A stretch of DNA of 40,179 nt from an uncultured Prevotellaceae bacterium (lineage in GTDB: Bacteria; Bacteroidota; Bacteroidia; Bacteroidales; Muribaculaceae): assembly GCA_946410125.1 (NCBI GenBank), contig CAMJZF010000010.1:1-40179 (forward strand), in the 5' to 3' direction. This document shows positions 15,771-24,453 of this stretch, in pieces. Position 1 is the stretch's first letter. Each line of letters opens with the position of its first letter. The notes beneath the pieces are model-generated. The model was not told the origin of the DNA. It made no database searches and worked only from the letters and a program-made list of their open reading frames with translations. A program made the position numbers and the translations under genes.

Positions 15771-16715
15771 CATTAGATAGAGACGACGTGTTGCAAGATA
15801 AAGGAAATCGATTAGCCTATAGGGTATTTTACGCGATTTCATCATAGCAGCGAGGCAACGCGGCACAAGGCTTGACGGCTTTAGTGTAAAATACTCATCA
15901 ACCAAACTGTTGCCCACATTAAAACGCCGGGCAAACCGCCATACATCAACCCACCCGATTTGGGCTGCAAAAGAATAGGATTTCCATTGTTGGTGACTTA
16001 AAAAGTACTCCCCAACTATGTTCTGAGATTTCAAGTACGAAACAGCGTTCTTGGTTGAGATATTATTAGTATATGACTGTGGATTGTCATTACGATAGAA
16101 ATAAAGGCAATCATTAACCCAAGAGCGCTTGGCATTAACAAGCAGTCGAGGTATAACCGAAAAATCCTCGCAGTAATCTACACCTGGTGTAAATCTTATA
16201 TTAAAGTCTGCAAATAGTGATTTCTTGATAAGGCGTCCCCAGATGCGGTTAGGCTCAACATTTTGGCATAAGATGGTTCTCAAATAAGCTTTATCACCCA
16301 CATGCTTGGGCTGGAATTCCTCAATCACACTGTTGTTGCTGACAATAGCATACCCTCCATCGACAATGTCGGCACCGCTGCGCTGCATCTCGGCTACCAA
16401 GATTTCTATCATTTGGGGATTAACATAGTCATCGCTGTCAACAATTACCACTGTCTCACCAGTTGCTACATCCAAAGCCGATTGGCGAGCCGATGCAAGA
16501 CCCATGTTATGAGCATGGTCAACAATTTTTACATTAGGCTTCCTGCCGGGAAATTTGTCAACAATTTCTTTAAGTCGAGTTATGGAATCGTCGGGGGTAC
16601 AGTCGTTTACAAAGACATATTCAACATCCTCGTAAGTCTGCTCCATTAGAGATGTAGCACACTGGGTGATATATCTCTCAACCCCATAAACCGGCACAAG
16701 AACCGAGACCTTCAT
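15759..16715 (-). CDS. Glycosyltransferase family 2
   Basis: The start at 16715 (MKVSVLVPVYG) is chosen because a minus-strand promoter element (TATTTTTG, 16745-16752) lies just upstream; the longer frame to 16769 would run through it. The 318-residue GT-A enzyme has the nucleotide-binding N-terminus VSVLVPVYGVERYI, the VNDCTPDDS acidic loop and the metal-binding DSDDYV (93-98). It then has a long C-terminal part without membrane helices. GT2 enzymes transfer sugars from nucleotide donors to lipid-linked acceptors at the cytoplasmic face. It is a single-gene unit between the two flippases and probably adds one residue of the same polysaccharide. Confidence 0.9.
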   Translation of the reverse strand: MKVSVLVPVYGVERYITQCATSLMEQTYEDVEYVFVNDCTPDDSITRLKEIVDKFPGRKPNVKIVDHAHNMGLASARQSALDVATGETVVIVDSDDYVNPQMIEILVAEMQRSGADIVDGGYAIVSNNSVIEEFQPKHVGDKAYLRTILCQNVEPNRIWGRLIKKSLFADFNIRFTPGVDYCEDFSVIPRLLVNAKRSWVNDCLYFYRNDNPQSYTNNISTKNAVSYLKSQNIVGEYFLSHQQWKSYSFAAQIGWVDVWRFARRFNVGNSLVDEYFTLKPSSLVPRCLAAMMKSRKIPYRLIDFLYLATRRLYLMSVS

Positions 16716-16744
16716 TTTATGCTCATTGTTGATAATTGAATGTG

Positions 16745-16752
16745 CAAAAATA
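16745..16752 (-). promoter_or_regulatory. -7 element (TATTTTTG) for the GT2 gene
   Basis: This matches TAnnTTTG on the minus strand, 29 nt before the ATG at 16715, and decides the start of that gene. Confidence 0.5.
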
Positions 16753-16815
16753 GTGATAAATATTGACAACGTTCATTTATCTCTTGATATTTTTTATAAA
16801 TCGACAAAAAACGAG

Positions 16816-16823
16816 TACCTTTG
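16816..16823 (+). promoter_or_regulatory. -7 element (TACCTTTG) for the second flippase
   Basis: This matches TAnnTTTG on the plus strand, 24 nt before ATG 16848. It excludes the possible TTG start at 16821, which lies inside the element. Confidence 0.6.
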
Positions 16824-16847
16824 CAGGCACATTATCAAAAAAATCTA

Positions 16848-18305
16848 ATGGCAGGAGTAAAACAACAAAGTCGAGGCAAGAAGTTTGTCAAAGACTTCGG
16901 GATATATGCAATAGGCAATTTAGGCTCGAAGCTTATAACATTCTTGATGATTCCACTATACACTTTTTTTGTGGAAAAGCCCAGCGATTATGGCTACTTT
17001 GACTTGTGCCTTGAGTTCTGCCTCCTACTTGTGCCCATAGTTACTTTACAGCTTCGCGATGGTGCTTTTAGGTTCTTGTTAGATACCCAAGATACCACCC
17101 ACCGCACGCGCATCGTTTCGTTTGTCTATCGTTCCATTCTTTATAATGCGCTCATAACTATTGCTATAGCGTTGATATTGTCATTGTTCTATTCCATACG
17201 ATATCTTGAATATGTTGTAGCATTACTCATTACCATATCATTCTATGAAGTTCTCGCACAAGTAACTCGAGGATTAGGCAACAACAAAGCTTTCATTTCG
17301 GTGGGACTTATTGCTTCATTTGGCATAGGCTTGTTCAGCTTGATATTCGTGGCGGGATTCAATATGGGCATTAAGGGAATATTCATTGCCAACATTCTTG
17401 CCCGGCTGGTATCAATAGCCATTGTTGAAACATGGATGAAAACTTTCAGCCGTTTTTTCAGGTTGAAAGCCAACTTCAAGGCAGTTTCCCGCGAGATATT
17501 GAAATACAGTTTACCATTAATACCGGTGACCCTATGCGGTCTCCTCCCGCCCTTAAGCGACAGGCTCTTTCTAAAGCATTTCTGGGGGTTGGAAGAAGCT
17601 GGAATCTATGCTATCGCAGTAAGGCTTGCCAGCATAATAAACATTTTGTCGGTTATTTTCTATCAAACTTGGCAGGAAAATTCCATTCAGCAATATAACA
17701 GTCCCGACCGCGACAGCTTTTTTTCAAAGATTTTCAACATGTATATCTATGTGTTGGCTATTGTACTGATTGGTTATATTTTTATTCTTAAAACATGCTT
17801 CACCTGGTTGGTTGCCCCTAACTATCAGGAAAGCATGATCTACCTCTACCCTATTGGCCTGTCATGGATAATCATTGCAATATGTAATTATTTTTACCTT
17901 CCTTATCAGTGCGCCAAGGACACTAAGTCGGTAATTCCATCGGTGTTTATCTTGGCAACAATAAATATTGTGTTTAACTACATGTTGGTACCAATGTGGG
18001 GCATATTTGGAGTTATTGCCACTAGCATTATCGGATATATGATTGTAACGATATATCTATGGCTTGACACTCGCAAATATTTTACTCTACATTTCTCACC
18101 TCGCACTTTGATACCTCTTGCTGTCATAGCGTTTAGCACAATTCCTTTCTACTACAATCCCAACCACTTTGCCGACATCTTATATATAATTGTTGCAATA
18201 GCCCTGATAGTAATAGCCATGCCTAAGGACTTTAAAAATGATATTACTAAGAAGATAAAAAAACGACTTGAGAAATCAGAGCAAAAAAAAGCAACTCAAA
18301 ATTAA
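16848..18305 (+). CDS. wzx: Polysaccharide flippase (Wzx family), second copy
   Basis: The 485-residue membrane protein starts at ATG 16848 (MAGVKQQSRGKK). It has the PST family pattern FVKDFGIYAIGNLGSKLITF with FLMIPLYTFFVEKPSDYGYFD (first two helices) and about 14 hydrophobic segments, with a basic cytoplasmic tail (KKIKKRLEKSEQKK). It is distinct from the WzxC-like protein at 14298 and belongs to the more common Polysacc_synt branch. It should move an undecaprenyl-linked repeat unit to the periplasm for polymerisation. The last codons contain half of the hairpin that ends the long convergent operon. Confidence 0.9.
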   Translation: MAGVKQQSRGKKFVKDFGIYAIGNLGSKLITFLMIPLYTFFVEKPSDYGYFDLCLEFCLLLVPIVTLQLRDGAFRFLLDTQDTTHRTRIVSFVYRSILYNALITIAIALILSLFYSIRYLEYVVALLITISFYEVLAQVTRGLGNNKAFISVGLIASFGIGLFSLIFVAGFNMGIKGIFIANILARLVSIAIVETWMKTFSRFFRLKANFKAVSREILKYSLPLIPVTLCGLLPPLSDRLFLKHFWGLEEAGIYAIAVRLASIINILSVIFYQTWQENSIQQYNSPDRDSFFSKIFNMYIYVLAIVLIGYIFILKTCFTWLVAPNYQESMIYLYPIGLSWIIIAICNYFYLPYQCAKDTKSVIPSVFILATINIVFNYMLVPMWGIFGVIATSIIGYMIVTIYLWLDTRKYFTLHFSPRTLIPLAVIAFSTIPFYYNPNHFADILYIIVAIALIVIAMPKDFKNDITKKIKKRLEKSEQKKATQN

Positions 18306-18320
18306 TCTGAGTTGCCTGAT
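18283..18320. terminator. Bidirectional terminator of the polysaccharide operon
   Basis: GCAACTCA (18291-18298) pairs with TGAGTTGC (18308-18315). On the minus strand it is followed by eight T residues (complement of 18283-18290), so it ends the long operon. On the plus strand it overlaps the flippase stop and is followed by CTGATCGTTTT. Confidence 0.8.
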
Positions 18321-18348
18321 CGTTTTGAATAGTCACTATTATTATTGT

Positions 18349-19257
18349 TTATTGTAATTTAATATCCCTCTTTAATCGTCCTGCCAATGACTTAGAGTAC
18401 TCAATTGCGCCATCTTTGTTAATATGAGATTTATCATAAAACCATTCTTGATGGCTTAAAAAATATGGGTTCTGGATGTCATTATAAAAACGGATTCCAT
18501 TCTGTTGGCAGATCTCTTCCACCTCTCTAATTGAAATTTGCTTACCTTCTATCTTTGTATACATGGGGGGGCTATATATCACCAATTGAATATTTCTCTT
18601 CTTGCATTGCAGCACAATATCCTTAAATAAATCCATTTTCACCTTGGAAACATAATCTTGGGAGATTGTGTGAGTCATTGACGGCAAGAAGGCTGGCTTT
18701 TCATGTCCAATGAATCCTTTTTCGCCATTATCGTAATATTTGACAAAATTATACAATAGGATTCTAAACCAGATAGTATTGTAACGATACAAATTAGATT
18801 TCAGCAGGTATTTCTCTAAACTGTTTTTACTTTCTAAAATACTATCAATCTCAGTAAAACCTTGCCTGTAATAAGGGACCAGGATATTATAACGCATTGT
18901 CTCGTCATCGTCAAAGTCAACAAATCTTAAACCCAAAATAATCATTTTAGGTGTATATCTTTTTAGTACACAATTAAGAACGGTGTGGTAGTAGAACAAG
19001 GTTTGACCACTTGCACCGGCATTATAGCACGACAAGCCCAATGAATCCTCTATTATTGATGGTTTAAGACTATTAATGACAATGCTGTTGCCTAAAATCA
19101 GGATATCTTCATTACACTCCTTAAGAGCATATTCTATGGGCTTGTAGTCACCTGGCAGGCCTTTTTGGGTCTGAGCATCCATTAAAAGTCCAAATAAATA
19201 GTCAACGATTACCAGAGAGCAAACTATTGACGCAAAATATATTATAAACTTTTTCAC
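18349..19257 (-). CDS. SGNH-fold acyl-transfer partner of MBOAT protein
   Basis: The 302-residue protein has an N-terminal membrane anchor (residues 4-25) and an SGNH/GDSL-like periplasmic domain. The probable nucleophile is Ser58 in ILGNSIV and the catalytic pair Asp275/His278 in DKSHINKDG. It starts 6 nt after the MBOAT gene. In alginate (AlgI with AlgJ/AlgX) and D-alanylation (DltB with DltD) systems, an MBOAT protein passes an acyl group to such an SGNH partner, which esterifies the polymer outside the cytoplasm. The same division of labour is inferred here. It is the last gene of the minus-strand operon. Confidence 0.8.
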   Translation of the reverse strand: MKKFIIYFASIVCSLVIVDYLFGLLMDAQTQKGLPGDYKPIEYALKECNEDILILGNSIVINSLKPSIIEDSLGLSCYNAGASGQTLFYYHTVLNCVLKRYTPKMIILGLRFVDFDDDETMRYNILVPYYRQGFTEIDSILESKNSLEKYLLKSNLYRYNTIWFRILLYNFVKYYDNGEKGFIGHEKPAFLPSMTHTISQDYVSKVKMDLFKDIVLQCKKRNIQLVIYSPPMYTKIEGKQISIREVEEICQQNGIRFYNDIQNPYFLSHQEWFYDKSHINKDGAIEYSKSLAGRLKRDIKLQ

Positions 19258-19263
19258 GATGCC

Positions 19264-20679
19264 TTAAAATTGGAAATAGATAAACTGTCCGCCATTAAAC
19301 TGCCCGCACAGAATGATGACAACAATCAAAAACACCGAGCTTAAAATGCTTATTGCATTGTTCTTATTGTGCAGGAACATTGGTGGCCTCTTGAAGAACT
19401 CATCCTTTATTTCCTTGCACATGAGAATCACAATAAGTATCAACGGTAAAATAATTGCCGGCTTGCCAGTGCCATTATACAGCAAGCCGGGTTCAGTGAA
19501 TATTTTCCTTATTGCCAAGAAAGAGTCGCTCAACGTGTTTGCCCTAAAAAATATCCAGCAAAACATTGCCATAATGAATGTGCCTACAATCTTAATAGGT
19601 ACCAGCAGCTTTATCTCTTTCTTCCCAAAGAACTTTCTTATCAGGCTGTTCACACACAAGAAGATCCCATGAAGGCCACCCCAAACGATAAAAGTCCAGT
19701 TGGCACCATGCCAAACACCGCTTATCAACATGGTAAGGAAAAGATTGCGTTGATGCTTTGCCTCTGAGCAACGGCTGCCACCCAAGGGCTTATATACATA
19801 ATCACCAAACCATGAAGACAGCGAGATGTGCCATCGATGCCAGAAATCACGTGGCGAACGCGACAGATAAGGGCTGTTGAAGTTTTGCATCAACGTAAAC
19901 CCCAAACACTTTGCCGCACCTATAGCGATTAAGGAATACCCACCAAAATCGCAAAAAATCTGGAATGTAAAATAGAATGAAGCAAGCAATATACTCGTGC
20001 CATTGTGATTGGGCAGATTGTTAAAAACAGCATCTACATAATAGGAAACTCCGTCGGCTATACACAGTTTCATGAAATATCCCCAAAGCATAAGCTTAAA
20101 GCCTTGAATGAAAGCGTCAGTATCAAACTTGTGTGGCTTATGGAATTGAGGCAAGAGATTTTTGGCTCTCTCAATTGGACCGGCTACCAGCTGTGGGAAG
20201 AACGAAACAAAGAGCGCATAAGTAACAAAACTCTTCTCCGGCTTAATAGTACCCCTATACACATCAATAGTATATCCCAGTGCCTGGAACGTATAGAAAG
20301 ATATGCCTACTGGCAACAACAATTTGAAATCGGGGAACTTAATGGCAACATTTGTCATTTGTAATAATGACTCTATACTATGAGTAACAAAGTTATAGTA
20401 CTTGAACATGAAAAGGATTGCCAAATTCAAGACTATACTTCCCACCAAAAAAGCTTTTTTATTCTTGGCATAACGCTCTATACCCAATGCTGACAGATAA
20501 GTTACTATTGTACTAACAAGCAGCAATACGGCATAAGCTGGCTCCCAATTCATATAGAAATAGTAGCTTGCCACAAGCAAGAACACATTTCTTGCCCTTA
20601 CCTGTGCCGATGGTATGCAGAAATAAACTACGCATACAAGCGGGAAAAAGAGCAAGAATGCTATTGAATTAAATAACAT
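19264..20679 (-). CDS. MBOAT-family O-acyltransferase (AlgI/DltB-like)
   Basis: The 471-residue polytopic membrane protein contains the MBOAT signature: SPRDFWHRWHISLSSWFGDY (about 275-294) and SGVWHGANWTFIVWGGLHG with catalytic His324. The N-terminal MLFNSIAFLLFFPLV and LLPVGISFYTFQALGY are typical of AlgI-like proteins. It carries an acyl group, usually acetyl, across the inner membrane for O-acylation of an exported polysaccharide. The SGNH gene immediately downstream is the expected acceptor partner. Both genes belong to the capsule operon, so the exported glycan is probably O-acetylated. Confidence 0.93.
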   Translation of the reverse strand: MLFNSIAFLLFFPLVCVVYFCIPSAQVRARNVFLLVASYYFYMNWEPAYAVLLLVSTIVTYLSALGIERYAKNKKAFLVGSIVLNLAILFMFKYYNFVTHSIESLLQMTNVAIKFPDFKLLLPVGISFYTFQALGYTIDVYRGTIKPEKSFVTYALFVSFFPQLVAGPIERAKNLLPQFHKPHKFDTDAFIQGFKLMLWGYFMKLCIADGVSYYVDAVFNNLPNHNGTSILLASFYFTFQIFCDFGGYSLIAIGAAKCLGFTLMQNFNSPYLSRSPRDFWHRWHISLSSWFGDYVYKPLGGSRCSEAKHQRNLFLTMLISGVWHGANWTFIVWGGLHGIFLCVNSLIRKFFGKKEIKLLVPIKIVGTFIMAMFCWIFFRANTLSDSFLAIRKIFTEPGLLYNGTGKPAIILPLILIVILMCKEIKDEFFKRPPMFLHNKNNAISILSSVFLIVVIILCGQFNGGQFIYFQF

Positions 20680-20735
20680 GTGAGCGTTATTATGCTATCG
20701 AGTAATGTGTAAAAACCGTAAGCTTTCTTGAGTTT

Positions 20736-21575
20736 TTATGCCACATCAAAATCCAGTAGATGGAAAACAATGTTTTCGGTAGTCATCTGAGGCAGTTCTC
20801 CATTACTCATATCTTTAAAAATCAAGTTGAATGGAGAACGCTTAATGAAACGGGGCAACTTGAAATAATATTTACTGACGCTATCGCCAAACCCAACATA
20901 TAGGTTAAGAGGTGCCGAAGTGGTTTTCAAACCAAATTGATCTATACTTAACCCATCGGGAATTACAGTAACTGCTGTATGGAACAATGGCTTGTCAATT
21001 TTGCCATAGATAGTATCGCCTTTATAGGAATAGCTGAAGTAAGGACACCTAAGCCGCCATCGCATAGCTTCTTCATCATAGAAGATGTGATTCTTCTTAT
21101 CATAAGATGAAGTCATAAATGGCGAACCAACTCCTACCTTAACCTCAAGTGGGGCAATTAAGTAAAAACCAAGATTCTTCAAAAAACCATGAGTGCTGTT
21201 AGCGTTAGCAACACCAATAACAAACTTGCGTCCCATTTCCTGAGCCCTACTGTAAGTGCGCTCTGCCAAGATGGTAAAGAGCCGCTTGCCACGATGGTTA
21301 GGGTGTGTGGCGGTGTTAAGTGACAGTACACCTTTGGTTACTTTGCCATCTATCAACATTTCAACTGGAATAACAGCATAATGAGCAGCAAGCACACCTT
21401 CCTTGTCGTAAGCGTTAAATGCAATCACCTCGCCACGAGGATTATCGGCATACTGCCACTTCAGATATTCATTGCTGAACTTTTCAGCTCTATTGGGGAA
21501 TGTGATATGCAACAACTCTTTAACCTCAGCTATCGATTTGTCGGTTGCCGACATCTGTTCAATTCTGTATTCCAT
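20736..21575 (-). CDS. GNAT-family N-acetyltransferase
   Basis: The 279-residue cytoplasmic protein has the acetyl-CoA-binding loop HPNHRGKRLF (91-100, the Q/RxxGxG/A equivalent). It is preceded by the beta4 strand VLSLNTAT, and FVIGVANANSTHGFLKNLGF follows as the beta5/alpha4 region. The C-terminal half (about 150-279) is an extra domain seen in large two-domain GNAT proteins of polysaccharide loci. It may N-acetylate an amino sugar precursor, but the substrate is unknown. It lies 49 nt after the deacetylase gene and 56 nt before the MBOAT gene. Confidence 0.82.
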   Translation of the reverse strand: MEYRIEQMSATDKSIAEVKELLHITFPNRAEKFSNEYLKWQYADNPRGEVIAFNAYDKEGVLAAHYAVIPVEMLIDGKVTKGVLSLNTATHPNHRGKRLFTILAERTYSRAQEMGRKFVIGVANANSTHGFLKNLGFYLIAPLEVKVGVGSPFMTSSYDKKNHIFYDEEAMRWRLRCPYFSYSYKGDTIYGKIDKPLFHTAVTVIPDGLSIDQFGLKTTSAPLNLYVGFGDSVSKYYFKLPRFIKRSPFNLIFKDMSNGELPQMTTENIVFHLLDFDVA

Positions 21576-21624
21576 AACGCATTTTAGCTATTTTTTCATT
21601 TGTTTTTACTGTACAAGACTATAG

Positions 21625-22470
21625 TTATAGCTCTACTCGCAAGACGTTATCCCAATCTATTGTCTCGCTTGCCATCTGTATGTCGGTAAAAGTGAAGTCC
21701 GTTAGCCATTTCTTCAATTTATTCTCAGCATGCCCTATGCCCACATAGGACTTAAACCGCCTTGACAGCTCAAGATTTTTCAGCACTGGCTGAGTGGCAT
21801 CAAGGTCGCGGGGATGAAGATATGACAGCAAATAATCCGATTCGTTTGTCCACTTTTTTATCAAGCTATATGGGAACAAACGGAAATATCCGCCGCCTGA
21901 AAAAATGACATTGTGGCCCAATACACGCCTGAAATTTATGGGAAATTCTCTAAGGGTTATTCCACCACATGATATCAATGTTGGGTGCTGATGAACAAAC
22001 GAAGGCATTCCGCCATGGGCATGTTTTCCTGAAAAAATTGAGCAATCGGTAGTGATTCCCAGTTTTGCCAATATTTCAAATGCCCAAGTCTCACTCTCAC
22101 GAATAGAGAATCCTGGTGCCCTGAAGCACTCTACTTTCTTTCCCGAAATGTCTTCCAGCAATTTCAGGCATGATTCAACATCGTCTTCAAACTCCTTTGG
22201 AGTCTGTTGCCAAACAAGTTGATGATTCATCGTGTGACAGCCCAACTGATATTTTTGGGCTATCTTCTTGACTACTTCTGGATATTTCTTGGCAATCCAG
22301 CCAATGATGAAGAATGTTGCTTTGGTATCATGTTCTTCAAGAATCGACAAGATTCTGTCAACATTCTCATGGATTCTCACTTCAAATCCATCCCATTGAC
22401 TTTGGGTCTTTGTGTCGGCAAAATCAAGTAAATGAAACCATTCTTCAATATCAAATGTCAAAATTCTCAT
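21625..22470 (-). CDS. Polysaccharide deacetylase, NodB domain
   Basis: The 281-residue protein has the carbohydrate esterase 4 motifs: TFDIEEWFH (Asp7 with Glu9/Glu10), the metal-binding HTMNH (His79/His83) and RAPGFSI (117-123). The C-terminal part resembles the DUF3473 extension found in exosortase-linked or capsule-linked deacetylases (FPINFRR, SGGGYFRLFPY). No signal peptide is visible, so it may act in the cytoplasm on a lipid-linked or nucleotide-linked sugar, as do related family members. It would remove N-acetyl from a hexosamine. Position in the operon supports a role in making or trimming the repeat unit. Confidence 0.88.
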   Translation of the reverse strand: MRILTFDIEEWFHLLDFADTKTQSQWDGFEVRIHENVDRILSILEEHDTKATFFIIGWIAKKYPEVVKKIAQKYQLGCHTMNHQLVWQQTPKEFEDDVESCLKLLEDISGKKVECFRAPGFSIRESETWAFEILAKLGITTDCSIFSGKHAHGGMPSFVHQHPTLISCGGITLREFPINFRRVLGHNVIFSGGGYFRLFPYSLIKKWTNESDYLLSYLHPRDLDATQPVLKNLELSRRFKSYVGIGHAENKLKKWLTDFTFTDIQMASETIDWDNVLRVEL

Positions 22471-22537
22471 AGATAATAGATTGTTTTATAAACAGCTCTT
22501 GCTTGAAAAATAAAATCAAACTCTCCATTTTTGACTT

Positions 22538-23242
22538 CTATATCTTATTAAAGAACACTTTCACCATAAATGAGACATCATTAACAAAGCGTTTAAGTCG
22601 CGCCTTGTTAAAATCGGTCACCACACGATAAGGTCCTTCAAGTCCACGGTCACGAAGCCACTTGGGCGCCCGGGTAAGGTTGCCCACATATATGTCGAAA
22701 CTGCCTCCTAAGCCTTGATACATTGCACTGTGCAATTTATGCATCTTAAACATCAAGTGTTCCTGCTTGGGCGAGCCCATTGCCACAAACACAAAATCAG
22801 GCTTTTTCTCTGCAACATCATTAATCAGCACATCTTCATCGTTTCCCGACAGATAACCATTTCGATAGCCCACAATATTAATCCCGGGGAAATCTACACG
22901 CAGCTTATTTATTGTCTTCTCAATAACTTCCTGCTTACCTCCTATAAAATAAAATGATTTCCCTCTCCTATAATACTTCTCAATTATCGATAACCAGAGT
23001 TCACAACCAGGAATTATTGCGGCATTAGGGAAGCCACGCTTTTTAAGTGCATATTGCGCGCCACGTCCATCGGCATAACCTATTCCAGAGTTAATGATTT
23101 CGCGTGTCTCGTCGGTTGCACGGTTTATCTTCCCCGCATTTATGGCAAGCAGCATCGATTTCTTGTCATCAATAAACTCCAGCAACTCATCGGCCGATAC
23201 AAATGGATATATCTCTACTCCATTAATTGAGACTTTTTTCAT
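22538..23242 (-). CDS. WecG/TagA/CpsF-type glycosyltransferase (GT26)
   Basis: The 234-residue protein carries the family's signature blocks: YADGRGAQYALK (56-67), FVAMGSPKQEHL (152-163), GLGGSFDIYVGNLTRAP (177-193) and KWLRDRGLEGPYRV (194-207). GT26 enzymes transfer N-acetylmannosamine or N-acetylmannosaminuronic acid to undecaprenyl-PP-GlcNAc, the second step of enterobacterial common antigen and of wall teichoic acid linkage units. It overlaps the preceding gene by 20 bp. With a WecA-like and a WecC-like protein in the same operon, it is the predicted ManNAcA transferase. Confidence 0.92.
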   Translation of the reverse strand: MKKVSINGVEIYPFVSADELLEFIDDKKSMLLAINAGKINRATDETREIINSGIGYADGRGAQYALKKRGFPNAAIIPGCELWLSIIEKYYRRGKSFYFIGGKQEVIEKTINKLRVDFPGINIVGYRNGYLSGNDEDVLINDVAEKKPDFVFVAMGSPKQEHLMFKMHKLHSAMYQGLGGSFDIYVGNLTRAPKWLRDRGLEGPYRVVTDFNKARLKRFVNDVSFMVKVFFNKI

Positions 23243-24446
23243 CTAATAGAAAATAAGTTAATGCATAAAACATAAAAGCATTGCTCCATCGCATGTATGA
23301 AATCTTGGAGCTAATGCCATCTTTCAATTGATAATAGAAATAGCCCTTGCGCGATTGCATGTTCTTGACAGTCCAGTTAAGAACTTTGTGTGCAAGGTCT
23401 TTATGGAGAGAAAAATTATCCAGGCGGGCTAAGGTTACAAACAGCTGTGCCGGACAATGTATGTCAATAGGATATTTTTTATTGTCATAGTACTTTGGGC
23501 AACCGTCTTCTTCAAAGAAATTGTTGATGTAATATTCAAATCCTTTCTCAATATTTTGGTGGAACGAAGCATCACCGGTAAGCGTCTCATAGGCACATAG
23601 AGCGTCAATATTATAGCCAGTGTGGAAACTGTCTACCCATTTTTGCTCAGGCAACATGCCATAGACCCAAGAGCCATTTTCATGCTGCGCGTTGCAGCAC
23701 GCGAGTACCGACTGGCGAGACAAGTCTAAATATTCCTCATCTTTGGTATAATGATAGCAATAGCTAAGCAATTTACTGCCCAGTAATGAGGCGTTAAAAA
23801 CGGTGTCATTACCATTAAGAGGGCTATAAGAAAAGATAAATCCACCGTCACAGGGTGTTCGGTGAAGGTCATGAATTACAAACTTTGCCGAGGACAATGC
23901 CGAGTTTAGATAATCTTCTTTTTTAGTTATCTCCCATGCCGCAAAAAGAGCTGTAGCGCAAAAGCACGTCGCCACAACTGTTGGTGTAAACTTTGGGAAA
24001 AGGAATAGAAGCCTGGCTTGCCAGTCGAAATTATATCCCCAGCAATCACCGCTCCAATCCCCAGGCGACTTCAACCTTAGCAGCAAGTCGGCGAGCTCGA
24101 CTATCCTATTCCTCAATTCATCTTTATCTCCAAGAACCAATGACATTGACTCATCTTTTTCAACAGCATTATATAGATTACAATAGCCCTGTAGCAGCAA
24201 GCCTATTCCCTTGGGATTATAATCTTTCTTAATCAATGCCAATGGCCTCAAATTGAAAGGACAGCGCTTGAAGCCCTGAATAACTATCAACCTGCATAAA
24301 GCCGATTTATTCAGCCCTGGTATAGCATTAAAAATCTTAGAGTTGAGCCCGTCGTAGGGGTCCCAACCCTTAAAGCCTTCTTTCTCACAATATTTCTTGA
24401 GTTTTAATAATGTATTAAGCAAAATATCTTTTGATTGCTCTGCCAT
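23223..24446 (-). CDS. Alpha/alpha-toroid protein of polysaccharide loci, unknown activity
   Basis: The 407-residue protein has repeated paired helices with aromatic and Asp/His-rich turns: PGDWSGDCWGYNFDWQARLLF, WVDSFHTGYNIDALCAYE and IDIHCPAQLFVTLARL. This pattern fits an (alpha/alpha)6 barrel like those of GH88/GH105 or epimerase-type enzymes. It has no signal peptide and is probably cytoplasmic. In public annotation such proteins sometimes carry misleading dehydratase names. Conserved acidic residues suggest a sugar-active enzyme, perhaps a lyase, hydrolase or epimerase on a lipid-linked intermediate. Its start is 7 nt from the GT4 stop, and its end overlaps the GT26 start. Confidence 0.7.
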   Translation of the reverse strand: MAEQSKDILLNTLLKLKKYCEKEGFKGWDPYDGLNSKIFNAIPGLNKSALCRLIVIQGFKRCPFNLRPLALIKKDYNPKGIGLLLQGYCNLYNAVEKDESMSLVLGDKDELRNRIVELADLLLRLKSPGDWSGDCWGYNFDWQARLLFLFPKFTPTVVATCFCATALFAAWEITKKEDYLNSALSSAKFVIHDLHRTPCDGGFIFSYSPLNGNDTVFNASLLGSKLLSYCYHYTKDEEYLDLSRQSVLACCNAQHENGSWVYGMLPEQKWVDSFHTGYNIDALCAYETLTGDASFHQNIEKGFEYYINNFFEEDGCPKYYDNKKYPIDIHCPAQLFVTLARLDNFSLHKDLAHKVLNWTVKNMQSRKGYFYYQLKDGISSKISYMRWSNAFMFYALTYFLLDEKSLN

Positions 24447-24453
24447 AAAAAAC

